Below, piece by piece: positions 16,017-24,473 of a stretch of DNA of 64,000 nt; the first letter of the stretch is position 1; every line of letters starts with the position of its first letter. This DNA comes from Crateriforma conspicua. GTDB lineage: Bacteria; Planctomycetota; Planctomycetia; Pirellulales; Pirellulaceae. The position numbers and the translations under genes were made by a program. The stretch spans positions 1,798,001-1,862,000 of the forward strand of contig NZ_CP036319.1 of assembly GCF_007752935.1 (NCBI RefSeq), written 5' to 3'. The notes beneath the pieces were generated by a model. The model had not been told where the DNA came from. It saw only the letters and a list, made by a program, of their open reading frames with translations, and ran no database searches.

Positions 16017-16541
16017 ATGGACGAAAACAAGAAACGCGAAGACTTTACTCAGAACTGGCTGGAGGCTGAGCCTTCGGTATCAGCGTACGTCTTTGCGTCT
16101 ATCAGCGGCTTTCATGATGCTGAAGACGTCGTTCAAAAGATCGCTCAGGAGCTGGCGCGTCGATTCGATGAGTATGACTCGGGGCGTTCGTTCGTTGCGT
16201 GGGCGCTGTGGATTTCCAAATCGCGGGTGATTGATTTTTACAGGGTTCAGGGACGATCACGAATTGTTTTCTCGGACGAATTGCTCGGACGGCTGGCTGA
16301 CACGATTGCCAGTCAGGCTGACGGCCGAAGTCGACGGCGCGAAGCGTTGGAGGCCTGTCTGGATGAACTCCCGCCAAGGTCACGCCGACTGCTCGACTTG
16401 CGGTATGTGGAAGAGTTATCAGCCGAAGAAACGGCTCGAGAAATCGGTTCCACCGGTAGCTCGGTGCGCGTTCTGTTGTCGCGCGTGCGGAATGCTCTTG
16501 CTGGTTGCATTGAGCGACGAATCGCGATGGAGAATTCGTGA
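16017..16541 (+). CDS. ECF-type RNA polymerase sigma factor
   Basis: 174 residues from the ATG at 16017 (a GTG at 16011 is in frame). Region 2 holds FHDAEDVVQKIAQELARRF and FVAWALWISKSRVIDFYR. Region 4 holds LPPRSRRLLDLRYVEELSAEETAREIGSTGSSVRVLLSRVR in overlapping order. It belongs to the planctomycete sigma factors that sit beside FecR/LamG membrane proteins. The stop overlaps the start of the FecR gene (TGATG), so the pair is co-translated. It probably directs the sulfatase cluster that follows on the same strand; that target is inferred. Confidence 0.9.
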   Translation: MDENKKREDFTQNWLEAEPSVSAYVFASISGFHDAEDVVQKIAQELARRFDEYDSGRSFVAWALWISKSRVIDFYRVQGRSRIVFSDELLGRLADTIASQADGRSRRREALEACLDELPPRSRRLLDLRYVEELSAEETAREIGSTGSSVRVLLSRVRNALAGCIERRIAMENS

Positions 16542-18148
16542 TGTCCGTCGACAATGACTTGATCGATCGCATTCTCGAAGGAGAGGTGTCCGACGAGGAG
16601 GCCGCGGAGTTGCAGAGTTGGCTTCAGGATCAAGAAAACCTCGAACGATTTGCGCTTCGTGCCGAGTTGCATTCGGGCTTGCGGCGTTCTCTGCAGCGAC
16701 AGCTTATTCAGAAGAATGCACTGGATGCGAGCGAAGATAATCATGTCGCTGCGTTCGATTCATCGCAGGAGAAACGACAGGCGTCGGTTCTCCAGTCGCG
16801 AAGGACACTGGGGCTGGGCATAACGGGGCTCGTGACGGCGGCCAGCATTCTCTTTGCCTTCGTGTGGCCTGAAGCCGAATCTGTGCCAAAACAAAAGGTT
16901 GCTGCGGCGGCTAAGATCGTGGGTAACGTCAGCGGTACACTCATGAGAAGCGGTTCGCATTGGGACGACGCTAAGATCCCACCTGGCGATTACGAGCTAC
17001 AGAAGGGATTGTTGAATCTGCAGTTCGGCGGTGGCGTGATGGTCTATATCGAAGCTCCTGCGCATTTCGATGCAGTTAGCGATAAGCGTGTGGTGCTGCA
17101 TAGCGGTCGACTGTCGGCCAGAGTACCTCCCGAGGGTATTGGGTTCACTGTGGAAACTCCCGCAGCGGAGGTCGTCGACTTTGGCACCGAGTTCTGCGTC
17201 GATGCAGAAGCTGGCGCAAGCGAGGTGCATGTTTTTGATGGGCTCGTGCGAGTTCATCCCGGGGCTTTGCAACAGCGTGCCTTGTCGAGGTCCGTTGATT
17301 TGCAGGCATCGCAGGCTGTGCGGATTGCTGACGGCGAAGTTGAGCCCGAGGGCATCACCATCGCAACCGACAGATTCATTCGTGACTTTGACGAACCGAA
17401 GTGGAACTATGCTCGCTTGGTCAAGCGGTTGAAGCCACTGGCCATCTACCGAATGCCAATTCGCGACCGCGGGCTGGTTTCTGAACCGCCCGAATATTCT
17501 GGCATTGTGGTGACCGGGGATGGAAAGCGTCCGCCACATGCCCGTGGTGTGTTCGTGGGCGGTTCTCTTCGAATCGGCGCCGATTCCACCGGTCGCGGAG
17601 GACGGGTTGATTCGCCGCCGGCATTGGGCACGGGGCAATTCTCTCTAGCTTGTTTCGTGTACCTCGAAGCGCCCGCACGCGGCACGATGGTTGCCACGAA
17701 CCTGCATGATGGTCAGGGCAACTTCAGCCTTTCTCTTAATAAGCTTGGTCGGCTGCAGGCCACGGTCAAGAACGACGATGGTGACGCCGTAGTGGACGAG
17801 GCCACGAGTCCTGAACCAGCCGAGAGTGCCCCGGGAACAGGACTCGTGACCTCGTCCACTACAAGCGATTCCGTCCTGCCGCAAGAGACATGGCGGCACG
17901 TCGTTGTGACCGCTGATGGAGAACGATTGCAACTCTACGAAGACGGTACGCTCGTCGCATCGACACCCTGTGCGGCGATGGCGGGCAGTGACTCTGACGC
18001 TACGGTCTGGTTCGGCACGGACCCTAAAGCGATTCAGGTGTGGGATGGTCGGATCGACGAGTTGGCCCTTTTCGACCGAGCACTCAACGAAAATGAAATC
18101 GCGTCACTTTACCGAACTGCTCAAGAAGAGATCGTCAGATCAAGATGA
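16541..18148 (+). CDS. FecR/LamG membrane protein, probable anti-sigma partner, with palindromic-element insertion
   Basis: 535 residues. The cytoplasmic N-terminus (about 1-85) has an anti-sigma-like helix pattern (ILEGEVSDEEAAELQSWL). One membrane segment lies at about 90-109, followed by an extracytoplasmic FecR domain (about 120-240: LPEGDYEL-like start, FTVETPAAEVVDFGTEF) and a C-terminal LamG/concanavalin-like domain (about 340-530: FSLACFVYLEAP, WRHVVVTADGERLQLYEDG). Residues about 417-441 (VVDEATSPEPAESAPGTGLV, then TSSTT) are encoded by a palindromic repeat (17789-17862) placed in frame in a LamG loop. Likely role: sensing a glycan outside and controlling the sigma factor. Confidence 0.88.
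   Translation: MSVDNDLIDRILEGEVSDEEAAELQSWLQDQENLERFALRAELHSGLRRSLQRQLIQKNALDASEDNHVAAFDSSQEKRQASVLQSRRTLGLGITGLVTAASILFAFVWPEAESVPKQKVAAAAKIVGNVSGTLMRSGSHWDDAKIPPGDYELQKGLLNLQFGGGVMVYIEAPAHFDAVSDKRVVLHSGRLSARVPPEGIGFTVETPAAEVVDFGTEFCVDAEAGASEVHVFDGLVRVHPGALQQRALSRSVDLQASQAVRIADGEVEPEGITIATDRFIRDFDEPKWNYARLVKRLKPLAIYRMPIRDRGLVSEPPEYSGIVVTGDGKRPPHARGVFVGGSLRIGADSTGRGGRVDSPPALGTGQFSLACFVYLEAPARGTMVATNLHDGQGNFSLSLNKLGRLQATVKNDDGDAVVDEATSPEPAESAPGTGLVTSSTTSDSVLPQETWRHVVVTADGERLQLYEDGTLVASTPCAAMAGSDSDATVWFGTDPKAIQVWDGRIDELALFDRALNENEIASLYRTAQEEIVRSR
17789..17862. repeat. Palindromic element copy 1, in frame inside the FecR/LamG gene
   Basis: Left arm 17789-17811 and right arm 17840-17862 are reverse complements with one mismatch (GGCC for GGTC); the loop is 28 bases. 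The element adds 25 codons and keeps the reading frame. Confidence 0.92.
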
Positions 18149-18218
18149 CAACGACTGCGCCTTCACGTCCAGCCAACGGAGCACCATCAGTGCATCGTCG
18201 CCAGCCTCCAGGTACGAC

Positions 18219-18273
18219 GTCGTGGGCGATCGTTACGAGTCCAAAACAGGGGATTCGTGACCTCATCCACTAC
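18219..18273. repeat. Palindromic element copy 2, degenerate, upstream of first sulfatase
   Basis: The right arm 18251-18273 (GGATTCGTGACCTCATCCAC, then TAC) has two changes from consensus. The left arm 18219-18242 is visibly eroded. The loop is very short. It ends 20 bases before the sulfatase ATG. Confidence 0.8.
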
Positions 18274-18293
18274 AAAAAATCTATCCCGAAAGC

Positions 18294-19889
18294 ATGAAAC
18301 TTATGAATATAATACACCGTCTTCTTTTCAGCATCGTTGTATTTACCACAACCTGTATTGGCCAACTGGTTGCGGCGAATACGCGACCCAATGTCGTGTT
18401 TCTGGCGGTCGACGACATGAACGATTTTGTCGGATGTCTTGAGTCGCGCCCGGGTGCGATCACGCCAAACATTGATCGGCTTGCCGCTCGTGGCGTGTGC
18501 TTTACCAATGCTCATACCGCCGGTGTGTTTTGTGCACCCAGTCGTGCGGCGATTTTTTCCGGCCAGTACGCATCGACAACCGGATGCTACATGACTCCGA
18601 ACTACTTTGTGCATCATCCGGAAATTGAATCGCTGCAAATGAGCTTTGCCAAAGCGGGTTACACCACGCTGGGCGCTGGCAAGCTGTTTCATCATCCCGC
18701 TGGAGCGATCGACCAGCGTGGTTGGACAACGTTCTTCCTGCGGAACCAGTTCCAGCGAGAAGGCGGTTGGGCTTTGGAATCGTGGAGCAGCGATACGCCT
18801 GTGCCGCAGCCCTTTCCGAACAGTGTTTACAACAAAGGCAAAGAGATCACCGGCGGGCTTTTCCTGGAATGGGGAGCTGTTTCAAACGAACAAGAAGAGG
18901 AGATGGCCGACACGATCCGTTCCAACTGGGCGGTCGACCAGCTGAAACGAAAACACGACAAGCCGTTCTTCCTGGCTTGTGGTTTCTACGCTCCTCATTA
19001 CCCCAACTATTGTCCGCAAAAGTACTTTGATTTGTACGATCGAGACGCCATCGAGACTCCTGCGTTCAAAGAAGATGATCTCGCTGACCTTCCGCAGAAG
19101 ATCATCAAGCAACGACAGAATCGCAAGAAGCAGCACTACGACAAGCTCGTAGCGATGGGAGCATGGAAGGACGCTCTGCACGGATACCTTGCCTGCACCA
19201 GCTATGCCGACGCCATGGTCGGTCGAATTTTGGATGCTCTAGCTGCGAGTCCTTATGCCGACAACACGATCGTCGTGCTGTGGAGCGATCACGGCTATCA
19301 CCTGGGTGAAAAAGGCCAGTGGGGCAAGCACACGTTGTGGGAACGAACCTCCAACGTGCCGTTCGTCTGGGCGGGCCCCGGCGTGGCAAAGGGAGTTCGC
19401 TGCGACGTGACGGTCAGCCTGATCGACATCTATCCAACGCTGGTTGAAACGTGCAACTTGCCGGCGCCGCGTCAGGAGCTGGAAGGCGTTTCGCTGGCAT
19501 CGACACTGCAGTATCCCGGCGATGCCAAAGATCGAACCGTGTATTTGCCCTATATGAACCCCGGTGAATACACAGTGATGAATCGCGATTGGCGTTTCAT
19601 TCACTACGACGACAAGAACCAAGAACTGTACAACGTCAAAGAGGATCCGCATGAGTGGGACAACCTCGCATCCGACCCGCAGCAGGCGGACGTCATCGCC
19701 CGACTACGGGAGTCGGCACCGAAGAAGTTCGCCGATCCGGAACCCAAGCTCAACGCGAGACGTGACCTAGTGGTCGAAGGCGAATCTTTTCGCTGGGAGA
19801 AAGGCGAAGGCAACTATGTGCCACATCCAAAGTATCTGCCTTACACCGATCCGGCGTTAAAGCAAGAGCAATCGAAGCCGCGACGGTAA
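18294..19889 (+). CDS. Sulfatase (iduronate-2-sulfatase-like)
   Basis: 531 residues with a signal peptide (about 1-28). The formylglycine-type active site is CAPSR (Cys80) followed by AAIFSGQ. Other type I sulfatase features are the N-terminal metal site [12 protein letters not shown], the KLFHHP segment and the second metal site [19 protein letters not shown]. It hydrolyses sulfate esters, probably of algal or other polysaccharides, in the periplasm or outside. It requires a formylglycine-generating enzyme, not seen in this window. First of four sulfatases on this strand; a degenerate palindromic element separates it from the FecR gene. Confidence 0.94.
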   Translation: MKLMNIIHRLLFSIVVFTTTCIGQLVAANTRPNVVFLAVDDMNDFVGCLESRPGAITPNIDRLAARGVCFTNAHTAGVFCAPSRAAIFSGQYASTTGCYMTPNYFVHHPEIESLQMSFAKAGYTTLGAGKLFHHPAGAIDQRGWTTFFLRNQFQREGGWALESWSSDTPVPQPFPNSVYNKGKEITGGLFLEWGAVSNEQEEEMADTIRSNWAVDQLKRKHDKPFFLACGFYAPHYPNYCPQKYFDLYDRDAIETPAFKEDDLADLPQKIIKQRQNRKKQHYDKLVAMGAWKDALHGYLACTSYADAMVGRILDALAASPYADNTIVVLWSDHGYHLGEKGQWGKHTLWERTSNVPFVWAGPGVAKGVRCDVTVSLIDIYPTLVETCNLPAPRQELEGVSLASTLQYPGDAKDRTVYLPYMNPGEYTVMNRDWRFIHYDDKNQELYNVKEDPHEWDNLASDPQQADVIARLRESAPKKFADPEPKLNARRDLVVEGESFRWEKGEGNYVPHPKYLPYTDPALKQEQSKPRR

Positions 19890-19915
19890 CGACGCATAGA
19901 GAACGATGGGCATTC

Positions 19916-20001
19916 GTAGTGGACGAGGTCACGAGTCCGGCACCATCCATCAGATTTAATAAGCATATTGTTGATCGCGGACTCGTGACCTCGTCCACTA
20001 C
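19916..20001. repeat. Palindromic element copy 3 between sulfatases
   Basis: Perfect 23-base arms at 19916-19938 and 19979-20001 with a 40-base loop. It begins 27 bases after the first sulfatase stop and ends 49 bases before the next ATG. Confidence 0.93.
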
Positions 20002-20050
20002 AAATTGACTGACCGATCGCCCAAGACACGAAAGTGAGAAGCAGTATCTG

Positions 20051-21469
20051 ATGGACAATTTGAGATGTCTGAGTTTGATGCATCAGTATGCAACCGCAGC
20101 AATGCTGTTGTTATTGTTGTCGGGCAGTGTCTTTGGCGATCAAACCGCATCCGAGCGCCCGCCGAACATCGTCTTAATGTTTGCGGACGACCTTGGCTAC
20201 GGAGACATCGGTTGCTACGGACACCCCTACGCTCGAACGCCGGCGATCGACCAACTGGCCAAAGAAGGCACGCGGTTCACTCAGTTCTATGTGACAGGCG
20301 TCACATGTAATCCCAGCCGAACGGGGCTCATGACCGGACTGTTTCCGGCGCGGCTTCCGAAATATGCGGCCGACTTCGGTTTTGGAGACCGCACGACCAT
20401 CACCGAGTTGTTAAAGAAGCGAGGCTACAGCACCGGGCACTTCGGAAAGTGGCACATTGGCCCCCGCGACAGCGACGGCACCTATGGAATCGATTTGGTC
20501 GAGACAATCGGCAAGGCCCGAGACGCAACGAGCGGGAAGACCGGACGCGATCACGATTTGTATTCGGCGGCGATTGATTTCATTCGTGACAATAAGGAAG
20601 GTCCGTTCTACGTCAATATTTGGGGACATGCGACGCATTTTCCCGTCAATACGGCAGATGGTTTGGTTGCCGAATTCAAAGACGTGAAGGTCGACCGAAA
20701 TGACTTCTCGCTGACCATGCAACACAAGTTTGATGAGTGCCAAAAGATCGGCGGCGATCTCGATGAATCCATGCGGCAGTATCTCGGCGATGTCTACCAG
20801 ATCGATTTGAATGTCGGGCGGGTGCTGAAGACGCTCGATGAGTTGAGGCTCCGGGAAAACACGATCGTCGTCTTCTCCAGCGACCACGGACCTGCACCGG
20901 TGATCCTTGGGAAGCAAGGTGCCCGCGAATTCTCGAACAACATGCTGGGTTACGCGGGCGAGTTTCGTGGCGGCAAACACGAGCAATACGAAGGCGGAAC
21001 GCGTGTGCCATTCATCATTCGTTGGCCGGGCCGAGTAAAGGCAGGCAAAGTCGACTCCGCCAATATTGTCTCCTTTGTCGACTGGCTGCCGACACTTTGC
21101 TCGATAGCCGGGATTGAGGAACTGCCGTCGCAACTTGACGGAGAGAACATTTCCGACATCTGGCTTGGTGCCGACCGCCAGCGCACAAAGCCGCTGTTTT
21201 GGAGGGCCAGTTCCACGGGCAGTACTCCCGCGATGCGCGTCGGTAAATGGAAACTGCACTTGCCACGAAAGCAACGCGGCGAACCGGAACTCTACGATCT
21301 TTCCGTCGATCCGAGCGAACGCAACAACATTGCAGAGACTCATCCAGAAGTCGTCGCCAGCCTTGGAAAGTCGCTCCAGGCATGGGTTGCCGAGCTGCCG
21401 GCGGAATACGAAAAGATTGAGAAGACAGAGCCGAAAAAACGAAGCCGTGACCGCAAAAAGAACCGGTAG
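20051..21469 (+). CDS. Sulfatase (arylsulfatase / GalNAc-6-sulfatase-like)
   Basis: 472 residues. The signal peptide ends near residue 29. The metal-binding start is NIVLMFADDLGYGDIGCYG, and the active-site Cys86 lies in CNPSRTGLMTG. Further marks are KWHIGPRDSDG and VVFSSDHGPAP. The Lys-rich C-terminus (KKRSRDRKKNR) is partly duplicated downstream in the relics. The frame includes an alternative ATG ten residues in (MHQYATAAM), which would give a more typical signal peptide. It should act on sulfated sugars together with the other sulfatases here. Confidence 0.94.
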   Translation: MDNLRCLSLMHQYATAAMLLLLLSGSVFGDQTASERPPNIVLMFADDLGYGDIGCYGHPYARTPAIDQLAKEGTRFTQFYVTGVTCNPSRTGLMTGLFPARLPKYAADFGFGDRTTITELLKKRGYSTGHFGKWHIGPRDSDGTYGIDLVETIGKARDATSGKTGRDHDLYSAAIDFIRDNKEGPFYVNIWGHATHFPVNTADGLVAEFKDVKVDRNDFSLTMQHKFDECQKIGGDLDESMRQYLGDVYQIDLNVGRVLKTLDELRLRENTIVVFSSDHGPAPVILGKQGAREFSNNMLGYAGEFRGGKHEQYEGGTRVPFIIRWPGRVKAGKVDSANIVSFVDWLPTLCSIAGIEELPSQLDGENISDIWLGADRQRTKPLFWRASSTGSTPAMRVGKWKLHLPRKQRGEPELYDLSVDPSERNNIAETHPEVVASLGKSLQAWVAELPAEYEKIEKTEPKKRSRDRKKNR

Positions 21470-21480
21470 TTGAAATTCTC

Positions 21481-21538
21481 GTAGTGGACGAGGTTGCCAG
21501 TCCTGTGCAACTTCGGGACTCGTGACCTCGTCCACTAC
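21481..21538. repeat. Palindromic element copy 4
   Basis: Left arm 21481-21503 (with small changes, GGTTGCCAG) and perfect right arm 21516-21538, loop 12 bases. It is part of a roughly 240-base segment that is tandemly duplicated. Confidence 0.9.
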
Positions 21539-21569
21539 GGTCACATGTTCTGATAAATCGCAAAATTAA

Positions 21570-21737
21570 ATGAGACCTTTCATTCAAAATCTAATCGCTG
21601 CGGCCTGTCTCTTGACACTTGGGGGCGAATCCGCCGCGACGGCGCCGGGCGAACGAAAGCCAAAGCGAAATACGAAAAATTTGAAAAGGCAGAGCCGAAG
21701 AAACGAAGCTGTGATAGCAAAAAGAACCGGTAGTTGA
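21570..21737 (+). pseudogene. Internally deleted sulfatase relic 1 (signal peptide joined to sulfatase tail)
   Basis: The frame begins MRPFIQNLIAAACLLTLGG, a signal peptide almost identical to that of the next relic. At about 21650 it runs into a copy of the 3' end of the preceding sulfatase gene (KYEKFEKAEPKKRS in the original frame), which is read out of frame here. The whole catalytic domain is missing. It is best explained by recombination between tandem sulfatase genes. Confidence 0.7.
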
Positions 21738-21743
21738 AATTCT

Positions 21744-21786
21744 CGTAGTCCTGTGCAACTTCGGGACTCGTGACCTCGTCCACTAC
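21744..21786. repeat. Palindromic element copy 5, left arm mostly deleted
   Basis: Right arm 21764-21786 is perfect. The left arm is reduced to GTAGTCC at about 21745-21751. The loop is the same as in copy 4, showing that the two derive from a duplicated segment. Confidence 0.88.
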
Positions 21787-21817
21787 GGTCACATGCTCTG
21801 AAAAATCGCAAAATCAA

Positions 21818-22231
21818 ATGAGACCTTCCGTTCAAACTCTAATCGCTGCGACCTGTCTCTTGGCACTTGGGGCCGAGTCTGTCGCGACGGCTCCGGGCGC
21901 GAAATCGCTTCACGAGGCCATCTACTATCTGCGTGGTCGAGGGGCTCAGGCGATCCGTTTTGGCGACTGGAAGTATCGCATTGCTACTGAGAAGTCGCCG
22001 AAAGAGAAGAAATCAAAACGGAAGGCCGCAAGCGTCACAAAGCCGGAGAAGATCAACGTCGAGACGCTCCACAACCTGAGCAACGACATCGGTGAGCAGA
22101 CGAACCTGATTGATGAACATCCCGAGATCGCACAGCGTTTGAAACGACAACTCGCAACGTTCGAGACGGATCTCAGAAAGAACTTACGTCCCGCGGGAGT
22201 TGCCAGCGGTGTTTCGACCGGAGGGGATTAG
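21818..22231 (+). pseudogene. Internally deleted sulfatase relic 2 (signal peptide joined to sulfatase C-terminus)
   Basis: 137 codons from the ATG at 21818. The signal peptide [20 protein letters not shown] is followed directly by the last roughly 110 residues of a sulfatase ([40 protein letters not shown]). The CxPSR active site and both metal sites are absent. The frame is open, so a small exported protein could still be made, but it cannot be a sulfatase. Confidence 0.75.
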
Positions 22232-22280
22232 CCACAGATGAACACGGATAAACACAGATGAACACGGATAAACACAGATG
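22231..22280. repeat. GxxExxY-flanking repeat, left side (tandem units)
   Basis: GCCACAGATGAACACGGATA followed by further AACACAGATG / AACACGGATA units. The last unit contains the ATG (22278) that starts the GxxExxY gene. Related sequence in inverted orientation follows the gene at 22651. Confidence 0.88.
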
Positions 22281-22649
22281 AATGAGAGCGAGTTGAATGC
22301 GTTGACGGAGAAGATCATTGGGTGCGCGTTTCAGGTTTCAAATACGTTGGGAGCGGGTTTTCTGGAGAAGGTCTATGAGAATGCGCTGGCGATTGAGCTC
22401 CGCAAGAACGGTCTTGAGTTGAAGCAGCAGGCCCCGATCAAAGTAATCTACGGAGAGACGGTGGTTGGGGAATACTTCGCGGATCTCCTTGTGTCGGATT
22501 TGGTAATCGTTGAAATTAAAGCAGTGAAAGAGATTAGCGATGCATTCGCGGCTCAGTGCCTCAACTACTTAAAAGCAACCGGACTTCCGATTTGCCTCCT
22601 GCTGAATTTCGGTAAACCTCGCATAGAAATAAAGCGTTTTCGCCTTTAA
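22278..22649 (+). CDS. GxxExxY protein
   Basis: 123 residues with the family signature GFLEKVYENAL (G-x2-E-x2-Y) and the PD-(D/E)xK-like stretch YFADLLVSDLVIVEIKAVKE. GxxExxY proteins are widespread small proteins of uncertain function; the D...E-x-K pattern suggests a nuclease-like fold. The start codon is inside a tandem repeat unit and the gene is bounded by inverted copies of the same repeat, as if it were a small cassette inserted among the sulfatases. Confidence 0.88.
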   Translation: MNESELNALTEKIIGCAFQVSNTLGAGFLEKVYENALAIELRKNGLELKQQAPIKVIYGETVVGEYFADLLVSDLVIVEIKAVKEISDAFAAQCLNYLKATGLPICLLLNFGKPRIEIKRFRL

Positions 22650-22650
22650 C

Positions 22651-22715
22651 CATCTGTGTTCATCTGTGGCCCAACCACCTTGGACCGCGTGATTCGCCAC
22701 AGATGAACACAGATG
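22651..22715. repeat. Perfect inverted repeat after the GxxExxY gene
   Basis: CATCTGTGTTCATCTGTGGC at 22651-22670 and its exact reverse complement at 22696-22715, 25 bases apart. The first arm is inverted relative to the repeat preceding the gene. A further copy (22904-22923, one change) lies inside the signal-peptide region of the next sulfatase gene. Confidence 0.92.
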
Positions 22716-22864
22716 AAGAAACTAGAACTCGTCGCGACAAGCCGGGTGATCACATTGAGGGCATGGTCCTTCGCCTTCAATAATTCGTATTCATCAGTTT
22801 TTTTGTGGCCAATCGCTTCCCCAAACTGATCCACAATCGCATCAATGAAGGACACGCAAACTCA

Positions 22865-24427
22865 ATGAAATCTAGACGCATATTTTCTCGGGCTATCCGT
22901 GTGCATCCGTGTTCATCTGTGGCCAATCTACTTCTGCCTTTGATTCTCGCGACTGTTTTTGCTTTGTCCCATTCACCGGCGCGAGCTGAATCCGACAAGC
23001 CGATGAACGTGCTGTTTCTCGTCGCCGATGATTTGAACAGTTGGCTGCTTGAGGATGCTGAGCGGTACGCAGGCAAAGTCATTGCCCCCAATCTGCGAAG
23101 TTTGGCCGCCAGTGGTGTCAACTTCACACGGGCATATACGGCGGCTCCGGTTTGTTCGCCTTCTCGCACCGCGTTCTTTTCAGGTGTAACTCCCTGGAAA
23201 TCGGGTATCTACAACAACGCGCAGACCATCAGCACAAGTGAGGTCATGAACCAGGAGGCCGTGCTGTCACTGGCCGGATTGTTCAAGAAGAGCGGCTACG
23301 GCACCTTCGGCTACGGCAAGATCACCCACGGCTGGGACCAGAGGGAAAACTGGGACGTTAAGTTTGGCCACAAGCGAGACCCGGCTCCGCCGGGAGCACC
23401 CCTAGCAAAACTCAGCGGAGGAGAACAGGACTGGGGTCCCATTCATCTCACCGAAGAACAGATGAATGACACGCTCGGGGCCGACAGGGCGGTTGCTGTT
23501 CTGCAGGGACAACACGACAAGCCATTTTTCCTGGCTTATGGCTCATTCAATCCGCACATGCCCTGGTATGTCCCGAAGAAATACTTCGACATGTACCCGC
23601 TGGATCAGGTAGTTCTTCCGGAATTGCGGGAGAACGATCTGGATGACCTTCCTCCGCTCGCCAGAGCAGTCAGTGACGGGATCGGGAGCTTCGCCGACAA
23701 GGTCATTCAGGCAGGTAAACACAAAGAAGCGGTTCAGGCCTACCTGGCCACGACCACGTATGTCGACACCCAGATAGGACGCGTTCTCGATGCCCTCGAA
23801 AAAAGCCCCTACAACGACAACACCATTGTCGTCTTCCTCACCGATCACGGGTTTCACCTTGGTGAAAAACATCACTGGCAAAAGACAACCCTTTGGGAGG
23901 AGGGAACGCACGTCTTGTTGATGTTTCGCGCGCCGGGAGTCACCGAAGCCGGGGGGGTGTCGCAGCGGTTCGTTTCCCTGATGGACATCTATCCGACTCT
24001 TGCCGAACTCTGCGGCCTCACGCCGCCCGCGACCATCGATGGACGCTCCTTAGTTCCGCTGCTCAAAGACCCGAAAGCTCCGTGGGAAAGCACCGCCATC
24101 ACTGGATTGTGCGATAAAACCAAGACGGACATGGCCTATATCAGCATCCGCCATGAACTCGGCCGCTACACCCGCTACGGGGCCGACCAGGAGGAATTCT
24201 ATGACGCCTCGAGGGATCCCCATGAATGGAACAACCAGATCGACAACCCGAAATACGCAAACACCGTTGATAAACTCCGGGCCCTGGTCCCTCGTTTCGC
24301 CGAGGCCGCCGAACCTCTTCCCTCGGCCCTGACCAAGAAACGCAAGGAGTCTCGAAGAGGGACTAAGAACTTACCGGCCGTAGTGGACGAGGTCACGAGT
24401 CCTCGTTCTGATTCTGTCGGTGAATAG
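22865..24427 (+). CDS. Sulfatase (iduronate-2-sulfatase-like) with repeat-derived ends
   Basis: 520 residues from the ATG at 22865. The signal region includes [15 protein letters not shown], encoded by a copy of the GxxExxY-flanking repeat. The metal site is [10 protein letters not shown], the active-site Cys97 lies in [11 protein letters not shown], and the second metal site is [19 protein letters not shown]. The last residues ([15 protein letters not shown]) come from the left arm and loop of a palindromic element, which also provides the TAG stop. The catalytic core is complete, so the enzyme is probably active despite both ends being made from repeats. Confidence 0.93.
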   Translation: MKSRRIFSRAIRVHPCSSVANLLLPLILATVFALSHSPARAESDKPMNVLFLVADDLNSWLLEDAERYAGKVIAPNLRSLAASGVNFTRAYTAAPVCSPSRTAFFSGVTPWKSGIYNNAQTISTSEVMNQEAVLSLAGLFKKSGYGTFGYGKITHGWDQRENWDVKFGHKRDPAPPGAPLAKLSGGEQDWGPIHLTEEQMNDTLGADRAVAVLQGQHDKPFFLAYGSFNPHMPWYVPKKYFDMYPLDQVVLPELRENDLDDLPPLARAVSDGIGSFADKVIQAGKHKEAVQAYLATTTYVDTQIGRVLDALEKSPYNDNTIVVFLTDHGFHLGEKHHWQKTTLWEEGTHVLLMFRAPGVTEAGGVSQRFVSLMDIYPTLAELCGLTPPATIDGRSLVPLLKDPKAPWESTAITGLCDKTKTDMAYISIRHELGRYTRYGADQEEFYDASRDPHEWNNQIDNPKYANTVDKLRALVPRFAEAAEPLPSALTKKRKESRRGTKNLPAVVDEVTSPRSDSVGE

Positions 24428-24449
24428 GACTCGTGACCTCGTCCACTAC
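24380..24449. repeat. Palindromic element copy 6, overlapping the sulfatase 3' end
   Basis: Perfect arms 24380-24402 and 24427-24449, loop 24 bases. The sulfatase stop codon (24425-24427) falls at the loop/right-arm junction. The next gene starts 25 bases after the element. Confidence 0.93.
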
Positions 24450-24473
24450 GGACCATTGAAAACAGGAGTAAAC

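Noticed and set aside
18270-18695. Minus-strand frames opposite the sulfatases, and others at 20411-21544 and 21015-21587
   Set aside because: Antisense shadows of sulfatase genes; several begin in the palindromic elements, which gives repeated but meaningless N-termini.
21404-22231. Reading the relics as two novel small secreted proteins
   Set aside because: The second part of each is plainly sulfatase 3'-end sequence and the catalytic domain is absent, so deletion relics are the simpler explanation.
22231-22280. Possible CRISPR-like direct repeats
   Set aside because: Units are adjacent, short and without unique spacers; they are simple tandem copies of the GxxExxY-flanking repeat.
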